A program made the position numbers and the translations under genes. Positions 45,436 through 54,014 of a DNA stretch of 64,000 nt are shown one piece after another; position 1 is the stretch's first letter, and every line of letters begins with the position of its first letter. The notes under the pieces are model-generated. The model made no database searches. It was not told the origin of the DNA and worked only from the letters and a program-made list of their open reading frames with translations. Source of the DNA: Pelagibacteraceae bacterium AG-470-G21 (lineage in GTDB: Bacteria; Pseudomonadota; Alphaproteobacteria; Pelagibacterales; Pelagibacteraceae); NCBI GenBank assembly GCA_003211555.1, contig QCSH01000005.1:1-64000 (forward strand), given 5' to 3'.

Positions 45436-46077
45436 TTACTGAAGAGTAGTGTTTTCAAATTCGTCTTTAATATAATTATTTAAAATTTGTTCCATTTTTT
45501 CTTTTCTTATATTTATATTAAGGCTTTCTAAGAGAATTTGTTTTTCCTCTAATGAGAACGGTGATGCCATTGAGAGATCGTTAAGTGTTTGGTTTAGATC
45601 CTTTTTTTCTAAATCTTTTAAGTTTACAATATAGCCTTGTTTCTTAAAAAATTTTTTCATATTTTCCATGATTATACTTAAGTCGTTAAAATTAACTTCG
45701 TTGCTTTTCTGAGACATATCATCTGAAAAATCAGTGTATTCAACATTACATTCACGATATAATTTATCAGTTTTTATCTCTGAAATAATTTTAAATCTGC
45801 AAACTCCATTTAAAATAATTAATATCCTACCATCTTCGGTTTCATTAAAGCTTGTAATTTTACCCATACACCCAACTTCATATAAGTCTGGTTTTTTTAA
45901 CATTCCTGTTTTTTTAGGTTGTATCATGCCAATCATTCTATTATTTTTCATGCTGTCATTTACCATTTGTAGATATCTTGGCTCAAAAATGTTGAGAGGG
46001 ACAGTTGTTCCAGGAAACATTATAAAATTTGATAATGGAAAAACAGATATTTTTTTTGGTAGTTCATTAATTTTCAT
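45436..46077 (-). CDS. LON-substrate-binding-domain protein (no protease)
   Basis: A 213-residue protein with only the N-terminal LON domain: KISVFPLSNFIMFPGTTVPLNIFEPRYLQMVNDSMKNNRMIGMI (about 9-52), EVGCMGKITSFNETEDGRILIILNGVCRFKI (about 66-96), and a helical tail MEQILNNYIKDEF. It lacks AAA+ and protease domains. The family is widespread in Alphaproteobacteria and of unknown role. The exact partner is not known. Confidence 0.9.
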   Translation of the reverse strand: MKINELPKKISVFPLSNFIMFPGTTVPLNIFEPRYLQMVNDSMKNNRMIGMIQPKKTGMLKKPDLYEVGCMGKITSFNETEDGRILIILNGVCRFKIISEIKTDKLYRECNVEYTDFSDDMSQKSNEVNFNDLSIIMENMKKFFKKQGYIVNLKDLEKKDLNQTLNDLSMASPFSLEEKQILLESLNINIRKEKMEQILNNYIKDEFENTTLQ

Positions 46078-46126
46078 TAACTAATTATAATCATTCACCT
46101 CCAAGTTACAATTGGACAAAATTGGT

Positions 46127-46972
46127 TTAATATTTTTTTAAAATTTTTAGTTTTGCAACATCGTCTCTATACTTTTCTACAATTTTTATATCCTGCTTTT
46201 TTTCAAGTAAACGTATTAAGAAATCAGCAAAATCGTAAGAGTTGTAAGAATAATGCATAATGTTGATAAATTTTTTTAGATCTTCACTGTTTAAGTTATT
46301 AATAGTTTCATAACTTGGCACAAATACACAATCTAATTGTATTAGAGTATGCAAACCATTAAGCGAGCTTCCACCTAAAATAAAAGGTTTAAATGTCTTT
46401 GTATTAATTTTTTGGAACATATTTAAATTAAAATTTAAATCCTCCATTTGTTTACACACATAAGAAAATTTCTTTTCTTTTTTATAAAGTGGAATTGGAG
46501 ATAATTCTAATTCCACAACTAAACAATTTTTAATTGTATTTTTTGAGCATTCTATAATTTCAGATTCTAAACCTTGTACATCAATCTTTAAAAAATCAAC
46601 TTTATTTTCAAATTCGATTTCATCTAATTTTTTTGTCTTTATTTTTATTTTATCCTTAATTACTGCATCTAGCTCAAATCTATGAAAGTTTTTTACGTAA
46701 TCTATATCTGCTTCAAGAAAAGAACTCCAACCTGGATACTCACAAATATTAAAAAGTTTCTCTTCCCCATTCCCAATTGCGTAATTAAAAAATTCTCTAT
46801 TTATGTCTTTGTTTTCTGATATTAATTTTTCAAATTCAATTTTATTTGGTTCAAAACCATATAATTTCGAGTTAGTATTTTTTAACAAATTATCAATATG
46901 TGGAGTAGGATCACAATTACTAGCCCCTATATCACATGCAATTATTTTTGAATTATTATTTATGTAATCCAC
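46127..46972 (-). CDS. FkbM-family SAM-dependent methyltransferase
   Basis: A 281-residue methyltransferase; acceptor unknown, often a sugar or glycan hydroxyl. The SAM-binding motif is IIACDIGASNCDPTPH (about 9-24, a variant of DxGAxxG), then LYGFEPNKIEFEKL (motif II), and the FkbM signature VDFLKIDVQGLESEIIECSK (about 121-140) and LVVELELSPIPLYK. An unusual C-terminal region of about 100 residues ends with a charged helix. The adjacent 155-bp gap contains no gene and leads to tRNA-Gly on the other strand. It is possibly a surface-glycan gene. Confidence 0.85.
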   Translation of the reverse strand: MDYINNNSKIIACDIGASNCDPTPHIDNLLKNTNSKLYGFEPNKIEFEKLISENKDINREFFNYAIGNGEEKLFNICEYPGWSSFLEADIDYVKNFHRFELDAVIKDKIKIKTKKLDEIEFENKVDFLKIDVQGLESEIIECSKNTIKNCLVVELELSPIPLYKKEKKFSYVCKQMEDLNFNLNMFQKINTKTFKPFILGGSSLNGLHTLIQLDCVFVPSYETINNLNSEDLKKFINIMHYSYNSYDFADFLIRLLEKKQDIKIVEKYRDDVAKLKILKKY

Positions 46973-47081
46973 AATATTTAAACTTTATTATTAATCATTT
47001 GATACACCTTTATAATATCATTATTTTAAATTTTATCACAAGGGTAACTAAACCTGTCAAAATAATAAATTATTTTGTCAC

Positions 47082-47110
47082 TTGCTAATTTTTAGAAAAG
47101 CTACTAATTT
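47082..47110 (+). promoter_or_regulatory. Putative sigma-70 promoter of tRNA-Gly
   Basis: TTGCTA (47082-47087) and TAATTT (47105-47110) at 17-bp spacing, with a predicted start near 47117, about 10 bases before the mature tRNA. Weak by composition, but the position fits. Confidence 0.3.
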
Positions 47111-47127
47111 CTAAACTAATAGAACAA

Positions 47128-47202
47128 GCGGGCATAGCTCAGTGGTAGAGCGTCTCGTTGCCAACGAGAAGGTCGTGGGTTCAAGTCCCATTGCCCGCTC
47201 CA
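47128..47202 (+). tRNA. tRNA-Gly (anticodon GCC)
   Basis: A 75-nt cloverleaf with acceptor arms GCGGGCA / TGCCCGC, a D arm with AGCTCAGTGGTAGAGC, an anticodon stem TCTCG / CGAGA with loop TTGCCAA (anticodon GCC at 47160-47162), a T arm with GGTTCAAGTCC, discriminator T and an encoded CCA. It reads GGC and GGU codons. It lies between the FkbM gene and the pterin dehydratase gene. Confidence 0.98.
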
Positions 47203-47218
47203 TTATAGGAATTATATT

Positions 47219-47557
47219 ATGAGCGATCTAGCAAATAAAAAATGTATACCTTGTGAAGGTAATATCCCACCATTCAACACAGAAGAAATTCATAAGTATC
47301 TAAAACAAGTTGATGGATGGGAAGTCATTGAAGATAAAATTGATGGATTTCATTTAATAAAAAATTTCAAATTCGATGATTTTTTACAAAGTCAAGAATT
47401 TGTAAATAGAGTTGGTCAAATTGCCGAAAAAGAGGGACATCATCCTGACCTATGGTTTGGCTGGGGATACGCAAGAATTAAAATTTTTACTCATGCAATC
47501 AAAGGTCTTGCTGAGAGTGATTTCATTCTAGCTGCTAAAATAGATAAGATAAATTGA
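47219..47557 (+). CDS. phhB: 4a-hydroxytetrahydrobiopterin dehydratase (PCD/DCoH)
   Basis: Dehydrates the carbinolamine form of tetrahydropterin so it can be recycled. The 112-residue protein has the family motif AEKEGHHPDLWFGWGYARIKIFTHAIKGLAESDFILAAKID, with HHP at about residues 77-79, preceded by VDGWEVIEDKIDGFHLIKNFKFDDF. No aromatic amino-acid hydroxylase is in the window, so its role here (pterin recycling or a cofactor role) is open. Lies 16 bp after the tRNA. Confidence 0.93.
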   Translation: MSDLANKKCIPCEGNIPPFNTEEIHKYLKQVDGWEVIEDKIDGFHLIKNFKFDDFLQSQEFVNRVGQIAEKEGHHPDLWFGWGYARIKIFTHAIKGLAESDFILAAKIDKIN

Positions 47558-49117
47558 TTAGTGGTTAAAGTGTCTTGTTTTGGAAAAAACTAAAATAGTG
47601 TTAGTTTGGTTCGCAAATTTAATAATATCTTTATCATTTTTTGAACCTGAGGGTTGAACGACAGCTGAAACCCCTGCTTGCACGAGTTTTTCTATACCAT
47701 CCACGAATGGAAAAAAGGCATCAGAAGCTGCTAATATTTCATCATCGTCATCGATTTTCTGGAATTTTTTCATTTTATTTATAGCTATCATACAGCTATC
47801 TAGTCTGCTTGGTTGACCTGAGCCTATACCTATTGTTCTAAAATTTTTTGTAATAACTATTGCATTCGATTTTACGCTTCTACATACATTGAATGCAAAA
47901 ATAAGCTTATTTAAAGTTTTATTCGTAGGTCTTAATTTTGATACAATTTTAAAATCCTTTTTAGAAAAACTTAGATTATCTGGATCTTGAACTAAAATCG
48001 AATTAAATTTATTTAAAAAGTTAAAATTAAATTTTTTTTTGATTTTACTTGAATCAATTAACCTCAAGTTTTTTTTCTTTTTTAAGAGTTTGAGTGTTTT
48101 TTTATCAAATCCATTTGCAACTATTACTTCAAAAAATATTTTATTAATTTCTTTAGCTAAACTAATATTTAATTTAAAGTTACATGACACAATGCCTCCG
48201 TAGGCACTTAATGGGTCACTTTCCAAAGCCTCTTTAAAAGATTTGATTTTGTTTGGATTAATGGAAACTCCGCAGGGATTAGCATGCTTAATTATTGTTA
48301 CACCTTTATTTTTTGGTAAAGTTTTAGATATATTTAAAGCCGAATAAAGATCGTTATAATTGTTGTAACTGAGTTGTTTTCCACTGATTTGAATAATTTC
48401 CTGCTTGTTAGTTTGTGAATATATTGCCGCCTTTTGATGAGGGTTTTCTCCATACCTTGTCTTCTCAACTAAATTTCCAGAAAAAATATTCTTAATTGGG
48501 AAAATGTTTTTAGACTTTTGATTGAAATAATTAAAAATTTTTGATTCATAGTATGCAGTTTCCATAAATGCTTCCTCGGCCAATTTTTCTCTAAATTTTA
48601 AATTCGTAGACCCTTTATTTCTATTTAATTCATCATTTAAATCCTCATACTGTTTTGTGTTACTTAGGATAACTACATCATTATAATTTTTTGCAGCTGA
48701 TCTGACCATTGTTGGTCCTCCAATATCTATATTTTCAATTATATTTTTGTGGCTAGAATTACTTAACAAAACTTTTTCAAACGGGTAAAAATTTATAATA
48801 ACCAAATCTATATTTTCATAATTGTTAATTTTCATTTCTTTTTGATGTTTTTTATTCTGTCTAACATTCAAAATTCCAGAATGAATTTTTGGATGTAAAG
48901 TTTTTACTCTTCCATCTAGCAACTCTTTTGAATTTGTAAATTTAGATACTTTTAAGCATTTAAATCCCATACTTTTAATTTTTTTGTATGTGCCACCTGA
49001 GCTTATTAATTTGATTTTATATTTTTTTAGTAAACTTAATAATGGTCTTAGATTCGATTTATCTGACAATGAAATTAGAGCAGTCTTGATTTTTACTGTA
49101 TTTTTTCGAATACCCAT
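47558..49117 (-). CDS. purH: Bifunctional AICAR formyltransferase / IMP cyclohydrolase PurH
   Basis: Last two steps of purine synthesis, and the route by which AICAR from histidine synthesis is recycled. The 519 residues have the N-terminal cyclohydrolase domain (TALISLSDKSNLRPLLSLL, LISSGGTYKKI, LDGRVKTLHPKIHSGIL, NFYPFEKVL, ENIDIGGPTMVRSAAKNY) and the C-terminal formyltransferase with VTIIKHANPCGVSI, LSAYGGIVSCNF and ASDAFFPFVDGIEKLVQAGVSAVVQPSGSKNDK. It overlaps the heparinase-like gene by 25 bp. Diverged in places but full length. Confidence 0.97.
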   Translation of the reverse strand: MGIRKNTVKIKTALISLSDKSNLRPLLSLLKKYKIKLISSGGTYKKIKSMGFKCLKVSKFTNSKELLDGRVKTLHPKIHSGILNVRQNKKHQKEMKINNYENIDLVIINFYPFEKVLLSNSSHKNIIENIDIGGPTMVRSAAKNYNDVVILSNTKQYEDLNDELNRNKGSTNLKFREKLAEEAFMETAYYESKIFNYFNQKSKNIFPIKNIFSGNLVEKTRYGENPHQKAAIYSQTNKQEIIQISGKQLSYNNYNDLYSALNISKTLPKNKGVTIIKHANPCGVSINPNKIKSFKEALESDPLSAYGGIVSCNFKLNISLAKEINKIFFEVIVANGFDKKTLKLLKKKKNLRLIDSSKIKKKFNFNFLNKFNSILVQDPDNLSFSKKDFKIVSKLRPTNKTLNKLIFAFNVCRSVKSNAIVITKNFRTIGIGSGQPSRLDSCMIAINKMKKFQKIDDDDEILAASDAFFPFVDGIEKLVQAGVSAVVQPSGSKNDKDIIKFANQTNTILVFSKTRHFNH

Positions 49118-50718
49118 TTAATTTCCTGAGTTATATCCTCTATTTTTCCTGATAAACATATATTTTGGTTTTCATTAGTTAAATTTTTATTACCGAAATA
49201 TATACCCGTTTCAATATTTATAATCTCGCAGTTAGTCGAAAATTTCCACCCAGAATTCTCAATTTCAATTAGTATAGTTTTATTATCTAGGGTTTTTGTT
49301 AATTTAACACCTGGCTCCATATGAAATCTGATATCATATTTTTTTGGTTCCAACTTATTTTTTGAAATTATTTTATCGGTTCCTATCAATTTATTTTTTG
49401 CAACGAAATATTCTAAAGATCTTTCGTGTAAAATTCCAAATTTTTTTAAAAAGCCATTATGAGATGCTTTGATCAACCAATATTTTTTTTCATCAACAAT
49501 ATTTTTGTCACTAATTTTCAAACCATTTTCTAATGTTTTATATTTTCCATTGATTCTAAATGAACAACTTGAATGATTATCAATTATAAGTGTTGAATGA
49601 GCAGCAGTAGATTTTGAAATTAGATTTAATTTATTTTTATAATCCTGAAAATAACCAGAATTAGAAATAAGTTTTTTATCTTTGTAAAAAAATTCAAATG
49701 AAAGAGCTCCACTTTGATAGTTATTTGAAAATGTTTTTTGAGGTGAATTTCCAACGTCCATTGCAAGAATACAATTTTTATTTTTCAAAATAGCATATCC
49801 TCCTACTTCATTATTTGAATTTTCGAACTTATATTTATAAAGTGCAAGATATTTATTAAATTCTTTTAAATCGCCTTGATGATTTCCATTAAATAGTAAA
49901 CTTTGTTCGAGTTTAGAAAAAACTGAATAAGATTTTCCTAGATAGAAAATTATTTCATCAAGGTACTCAGGTATATCATTAAAAGACTCCTTTAATAATT
50001 CTCTAACAAGTACAAAATATTTTAAATAAAAATTTAATTGCCTAATACTTCTTGTTTTTGGAAAATACTCACCATCAAAAGAATTAATAATAATTTTTCT
50101 CAGTAATTCTAAACCATAATTTAAAAATTTTTCATTTCCGTATGATAAACCAGCGATTATTGTTGCGGTACATCCTAGTAATTTATCATTAACAGATTGA
50201 GATTTACTTATTTCATTTATTAAATGATTAATTTGTTTGTTTACAGAAAAATTAAATTTATCTTTATATTTAGTGTCGCTTTCGTCGTAAGATAATTTAG
50301 AGTTTGCAATCCATGATATTATTCTCTTTGATAAAACATCAATTTGCCATGTTAACGAATTATAATTTTGATTTTTTTCAATCCATTTAATAATTATCGA
50401 TTGTGTAATATTTGTTGAGGATTTTAAATCAATACTAAATAACCAATAAAAATTATTTAGTTTATAGATGTTATTACTACTTAATAATTCATTTTCCCAA
50501 ATGTTATCTTTATCTAATTCTTCGATTTTAATTTTTTTTTTATCATATTTAACCAAACAACTTAAAATACTTAGAGTTGGTCTATAGGTAATGTTGCTTA
50601 TCTCGATTTTTGAAATTTTATTATTATAAAAGCTCGATTTTAAGTATAAATTTCTTATTTGACTTTTTGATGAGTAAAAAAATTCATTTATTAAAATTAA
50701 AGAATTTTTTAAATGCAT
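49093..50718 (-). CDS. Heparinase II/III-like protein
   Basis: A 541-residue protein in the heparinase II/III family: an N-terminal alpha/alpha-toroid (about 60-290, with WQIDVLSKRIISWIANSKL) and a C-terminal beta-sandwich containing LAMDVGNSPQK, GALSFEFFYKDKKLISNSGYFQDYKN, AAHSTLIIDNHSSCSF and IRFHMEPGVKLTKT. Classical lyases cut uronic-acid polysaccharides, but in Alphaproteobacteria this gene beside purH is a conserved housekeeping-like member of unknown substrate. No signal peptide is evident. Overlaps purH and lies 1 bp from rpe. Confidence 0.87.
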   Translation of the reverse strand: MHLKNSLILINEFFYSSKSQIRNLYLKSSFYNNKISKIEISNITYRPTLSILSCLVKYDKKKIKIEELDKDNIWENELLSSNNIYKLNNFYWLFSIDLKSSTNITQSIIIKWIEKNQNYNSLTWQIDVLSKRIISWIANSKLSYDESDTKYKDKFNFSVNKQINHLINEISKSQSVNDKLLGCTATIIAGLSYGNEKFLNYGLELLRKIIINSFDGEYFPKTRSIRQLNFYLKYFVLVRELLKESFNDIPEYLDEIIFYLGKSYSVFSKLEQSLLFNGNHQGDLKEFNKYLALYKYKFENSNNEVGGYAILKNKNCILAMDVGNSPQKTFSNNYQSGALSFEFFYKDKKLISNSGYFQDYKNKLNLISKSTAAHSTLIIDNHSSCSFRINGKYKTLENGLKISDKNIVDEKKYWLIKASHNGFLKKFGILHERSLEYFVAKNKLIGTDKIISKNKLEPKKYDIRFHMEPGVKLTKTLDNKTILIEIENSGWKFSTNCEIINIETGIYFGNKNLTNENQNICLSGKIEDITQEIKWVFEKIQ

Positions 50719-50719
50719 C

Positions 50720-51379
50720 TTACATTGATCTTAGAGTTTCTATATTTTTTTTTATATCGCCGTTGTTTTCTTTGAATATTGTTGTTCCAGAAACTAATAT
50801 ATTTGCTCCTGCTAATATAACCTCTTTTGAGTTAGAGAAGTCTATTCCACCATCAACTTCAATATCAAATTTTAAGTTATTATCTTTTTTTATTTGATAA
50901 AGTTTTTTAATTTTTTCAATGACTTCTGGTATAAATTTTTGACCACCAAAACCAGGATATACACTCATAATTAAAACTAAATCAATTTCTTTTAGTAATT
51001 TTTCAATGACTCTTACTTCAGTATTTGGATTTAAAGATAAGCCAACTCTTTTCTTTAATTGTTTTATCAGTTTAATTGACTCAATTAAATTGTCAGTTGC
51101 TTCAGGGTGAATTGTTATTATATCAGATCCTGCTTCAGCAAAATTTTTAATATATTTATGAACTGGTGAGATCATTAAATGTACATCAAAAGGTAATTTT
51201 GTATAATTTCTAAGTGTTTTTATCACTGGAGGACCAATAGTAATATTGGGAACAAAATGTCCATCCATTACATCGACATGAATTAGGTCTGCACCACTGT
51301 CCTCTAATCTTTTAATCTCACTACCCAATTGACTAAAATCTGCAGAAAGTATTGAAGGCGAAATTTGTATATTTTTCAT
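50720..51379 (-). CDS. rpe: Ribulose-phosphate 3-epimerase
   Basis: Interconverts ribulose-5-phosphate and xylulose-5-phosphate. The 219-residue TIM barrel carries ISPSILSADFSQLGSEI (about 6-22), HVDVMDGHFVPNITIGP with metal-binding His and Asp, LPFDVHLMI, TIHPEATDN, GLSLNPNTEV, VLIMSVYPGFGGQKFIPEVIEKI and IEVDGGIDFSN with the catalytic Asp, and GANILVSGTTIF. Full length. It precedes the heparinase-like gene by one base. Confidence 0.97.
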   Translation of the reverse strand: MKNIQISPSILSADFSQLGSEIKRLEDSGADLIHVDVMDGHFVPNITIGPPVIKTLRNYTKLPFDVHLMISPVHKYIKNFAEAGSDIITIHPEATDNLIESIKLIKQLKKRVGLSLNPNTEVRVIEKLLKEIDLVLIMSVYPGFGGQKFIPEVIEKIKKLYQIKKDNNLKFDIEVDGGIDFSNSKEVILAGANILVSGTTIFKENNGDIKKNIETLRSM

Positions 51380-51426
51380 TAATAAATAAAAACTAGTACT
51401 ATCAATTTTTGAATATATTTGAATTA

Positions 51427-51762
51427 TTATTTACCAAATATTTTATAAATTTCTGCAGCTATTTCACTTTCTAATGGAAAAGATAACATACCCATAACTG
51501 AATACCCCATTAAATAAGGCATTAAATAAAATCTGAACATATAAAAAAACCACGCAACATATAAAGGAACTAAAGGTCCAATTATAAAACTGGGTGTTAT
51601 AAACTTAAATATTCTTATTATAGGGTTTGTATATTTTACAAAAACTTTCATAAAAAAAAATTCTGAGTCTTCTCTTTGAAAAATATTCATTGCAGATCTT
51701 CCTATTAAGGTCCACATAACAATTCCTAAAATATAGTCTATTACTAAAATATAAAATGGCAT
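51427..51762 (-). CDS. Small membrane protein, possibly YggT-like
   Basis: A 111-residue protein with an N-terminal helix (ILVIDYILGIVMWTLIGRSAMNIF), a charged stretch, then KVFVKYTNPIIRIFKFITPSFIIGPLVPLYVAWFFYMFRFYLMPYL. The layout with NPIIRIFKFITP and PLYV resembles half of a YggT family domain (xTEPxLxPIRxxLP), but the match is loose. No function known. The terminator of the symporter operon lies just upstream of its start. Confidence 0.6.
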   Translation of the reverse strand: MPFYILVIDYILGIVMWTLIGRSAMNIFQREDSEFFFMKVFVKYTNPIIRIFKFITPSFIIGPLVPLYVAWFFYMFRFYLMPYLMGYSVMGMLSFPLESEIAAEIYKIFGK

Positions 51763-51774
51763 TTTTTGAAAAGA

Positions 51775-51795
51775 TGGGGGCGAATATCGCCCCCA
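51775..51795 (-). terminator. Terminator of the symporter operon
   Basis: A perfect 9-bp stem, TGGGGGCGA (51775-51783) and TCGCCCCCA (51787-51795), with a 3-base loop. On the minus strand it is followed by a T-containing tract (TCTTTTC). It sits 12 bp after the symporter stop. Confidence 0.72.
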
Positions 51796-51807
51796 ATAAA
51801 GTTTAAA

Positions 51808-53646
51808 TTAGTGTTGCTTACCAAGTATTGTTTTACCACTCGGTATTCTAACCTCATCTACCATTTGTTGTGTAGCTTTGTCTGGTTCTTCAGTCATTAG
51901 ACTTACTATAACCATTACTACTAAACAAACACTAGCTCCGATTATACCGAAACGTAAGTGGTCGATGCCTAACCATGGTGCATTACCCATAAATTTAGGA
52001 TACACATAAATCAGATAAGCTGTTCCAGACCCAAGACCTGCAATCATACCTGCGATTGCACCTTGTCTTGTTGCTCTCTTCCACCAAACTCCAAGTATTA
52101 ATGGGAAGAACAACCCTGACATTGCAAAGTCAAAAGCCCAAGCAACTGCACCAAGGATACTAGTTATCCTCATTGATGCAATGTACGCAGCCGCAGCTCC
52201 AATCACAATTAAAAGTGATCTGGCAACTAACAATCTTTTTCTTACATCTGCTTTTGGATCAATGATTTTATAGTAAATATCATGTGATAAAGCATTTGCG
52301 ATTGCAAGAATTAGACCATCAGCAGTTGACATCGCAGCAGCCATTCCACCTGCAGCAACTAGACCAGAGATTACGTAAGGCAATCCAGCAACTTCAGGTG
52401 TTGCTAGTACAACTACGTCACCTCTCATAAACCACTCATTTAACTGGAGAATACCATCTCCGTTAAAGTCTGCAATGAAGGCTTGTTTTACGTTTATCCA
52501 AGAGTTTACCCACTCGATTTTCATTATCTCTGCAATTGGTTTTCCAATAATACCCGTTGCCAAGTTTGGATCCATTAGTGAGATTTTAGACAGTGTTGCA
52601 AGCATTGGTGCCGATGTGTAAAGCAAAGCAATAAAGAAAAGTGACCATGCCACTGATTTTCTTGCAGCTTTTACACTTGGAGTAGTAAAGTATCTCATTA
52701 AGATATGTGGTAAAGAAGCTGTTCCTACCATCATGCAAAGTGCTAATGAAATAAACTTCCATGCAGCCATTCCACCTTCTGGCACACCTGCGTGTGATAC
52801 GGCGATAGATTTTAGACCTCCTGGAACTCCTGCAGCTTTTATATCTGCAGCTGCATTTTTAACTAATCCAAATTGCGATTCAAGTGCACCCAATCTAGCC
52901 ACTTCCTCACCTAACATAAAGTGTGGAAAGAAACCAAATCCAGATTTATTACTAATCCAGAATACTGGAATTAAGTAAGCAATAATCAGTACTATATATT
53001 GAGCAACCTGTGTCCAGGTCACCGCTCTCATTCCGCCTAGCATTGAACAAAGTAAAATACTTACTAGTCCAACCCAAACTCCTAATTCAAATGGAATACT
53101 TAGTGCTCTTGATGCTATTGTTCCTGTTGCATTAATTTGAGCCGTTACATAAGTGAAAGAAGCCAAAGTTAAAACAACTACGGCACAGAACCTTGCAAAG
53201 TTTCCGCCATATCTTGTTCCTATGAAATCTGGCACTGTGTAACATCCAAATTTTCTTAAGTATGGTGCTAATAGTGATGATACTAATACATATCCCCCAG
53301 TCCATCCGACTAAGAAAGCCATATATGTGTAACCACCAAAATAAATACCACCAGCCATAGCAACAAAAGATGCACCTGACATCCAGTCAGCTGCAGTAGC
53401 CATTCCGTTAAAGACTGTTGGTACCTGTCTTCCAGCAACATAATAAGCGTCTACCTGAACAGTACGAGACATATATCCAATAAAAGCATATATACAGACT
53501 GTAAAGGCCACAAACAAAATACCAATTGTTTTCGCGGTCATTCCTGCCTGCTCTGCGATAGCCATCAATAAGATGAATACAATGAAGCCCCCAGTATATG
53601 TACCGTAAATTTTTGGTAGGTTGTCAATAAAATTGCCTTTAAACAT
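51808..53646 (-). CDS. Sodium:solute symporter (ActP/VC_2705-like), probably acetate or short organic acid
   Basis: A 612-residue Na+/solute symporter with about 13 membrane helices and the SSS-family signature. GRQVPTVFNGMATAADWMSGASFVAMAGGIYFGGY (about 72-106), VPDFIGTRYGGNFARF, ALCMMVGTASLPHILMRYFTTPSVKAARKSVAWSLFF and GGMAAAMSTADGLILAIANALSHDIYYKII are characteristic. The pairing with a DUF4212 protein directly upstream marks the acetate/propionate-like branch of this family. It has a GGAGG ribosome site and starts with a one-base overlap with DUF4212. A nearby acsA gene supports acetate as the substrate, but that is inference. Confidence 0.9.
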   Translation of the reverse strand: MFKGNFIDNLPKIYGTYTGGFIVFILLMAIAEQAGMTAKTIGILFVAFTVCIYAFIGYMSRTVQVDAYYVAGRQVPTVFNGMATAADWMSGASFVAMAGGIYFGGYTYMAFLVGWTGGYVLVSSLLAPYLRKFGCYTVPDFIGTRYGGNFARFCAVVVLTLASFTYVTAQINATGTIASRALSIPFELGVWVGLVSILLCSMLGGMRAVTWTQVAQYIVLIIAYLIPVFWISNKSGFGFFPHFMLGEEVARLGALESQFGLVKNAAADIKAAGVPGGLKSIAVSHAGVPEGGMAAWKFISLALCMMVGTASLPHILMRYFTTPSVKAARKSVAWSLFFIALLYTSAPMLATLSKISLMDPNLATGIIGKPIAEIMKIEWVNSWINVKQAFIADFNGDGILQLNEWFMRGDVVVLATPEVAGLPYVISGLVAAGGMAAAMSTADGLILAIANALSHDIYYKIIDPKADVRKRLLVARSLLIVIGAAAAYIASMRITSILGAVAWAFDFAMSGLFFPLILGVWWKRATRQGAIAGMIAGLGSGTAYLIYVYPKFMGNAPWLGIDHLRFGIIGASVCLVVMVIVSLMTEEPDKATQQMVDEVRIPSGKTILGKQH

Positions 53647-53903
53647 TAATCATCCTCCTTTTCGGTAAAACCAAACTCTTCATCAATTTTTTCTTGTCTA
53701 TTTGCAAACCAAAAAATTAGAACTACAAATGCAATGATGGAACCCTGCGCACACATGTAATACGCTAGTGGATATCCCATAAAACTTGAAGTGTTTAGGT
53801 CAGAACCAAACATGAAGATCAAATAACCGAAAACGAACCAGATAAGCAATGTAACAATCATTAGCCCTCTAGTTTTTTCCCAGTGTTTTTCTTTGTTTGA
53901 CAT
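53646..53903 (-). CDS. DUF4212 small membrane subunit of the symporter
   Basis: An 85-residue protein with two membrane helices (GLMIVTLLIWFVFGYLIFMFG and FMGYPLAYYMCAQGSIIAFVVLIFWFANRQ) and a charged C-terminus. The NKEKHWEKTRGLM start and the PLAYYMCAQGS block are typical of DUF4212 partners of SSS symporters. Its stop overlaps the symporter ATG by one base (TAATG). It has an unusually good GGAGG ribosome site at 53913-53917. Confidence 0.92.
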   Translation of the reverse strand: MSNKEKHWEKTRGLMIVTLLIWFVFGYLIFMFGSDLNTSSFMGYPLAYYMCAQGSIIAFVVLIFWFANRQEKIDEEFGFTEKEDD

Positions 53904-53912
53904 TATTTTAAT

Positions 53913-53917
53913 CCTCC
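53913..53917 (-). promoter_or_regulatory. Strong Shine-Dalgarno of the DUF4212 gene
   Basis: GGAGG on the minus strand, 9 bases before the ATG. It is among the strongest ribosome sites in the window, matched by another GGAGG at 53654-53658 for the symporter. Confidence 0.7.
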
Positions 53918-53945
53918 CTATAGGTTAAAAAATAAAACCATACTC

Positions 53946-53969
53946 ATTTAAAGTGATATTTAAAGTGTT
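53946..53969. repeat. Tandem 12-bp direct repeat in the divergent promoter region
   Basis: ATTTAAAGTGAT followed directly by ATTTAAAGTGTT (11 of 12 identical), between the symporter operon and the unknown plus-strand gene. The spacing of just over one helical turn would place two regulator sites on almost the same face of the DNA. Possibly an operator; could also be chance in AT-rich DNA. Confidence 0.4.
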
Positions 53970-54014
53970 AAAAATGGCTTATATTTATAGTAAAAGTTGT
54001 AATATAGGATCTAA

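Noticed and set aside
46973..47081. Gene or RNA in the gap before tRNA-Gly
   Set aside because: Only AT-rich sequence with no open frame, no ribosome site and no stable fold visible.
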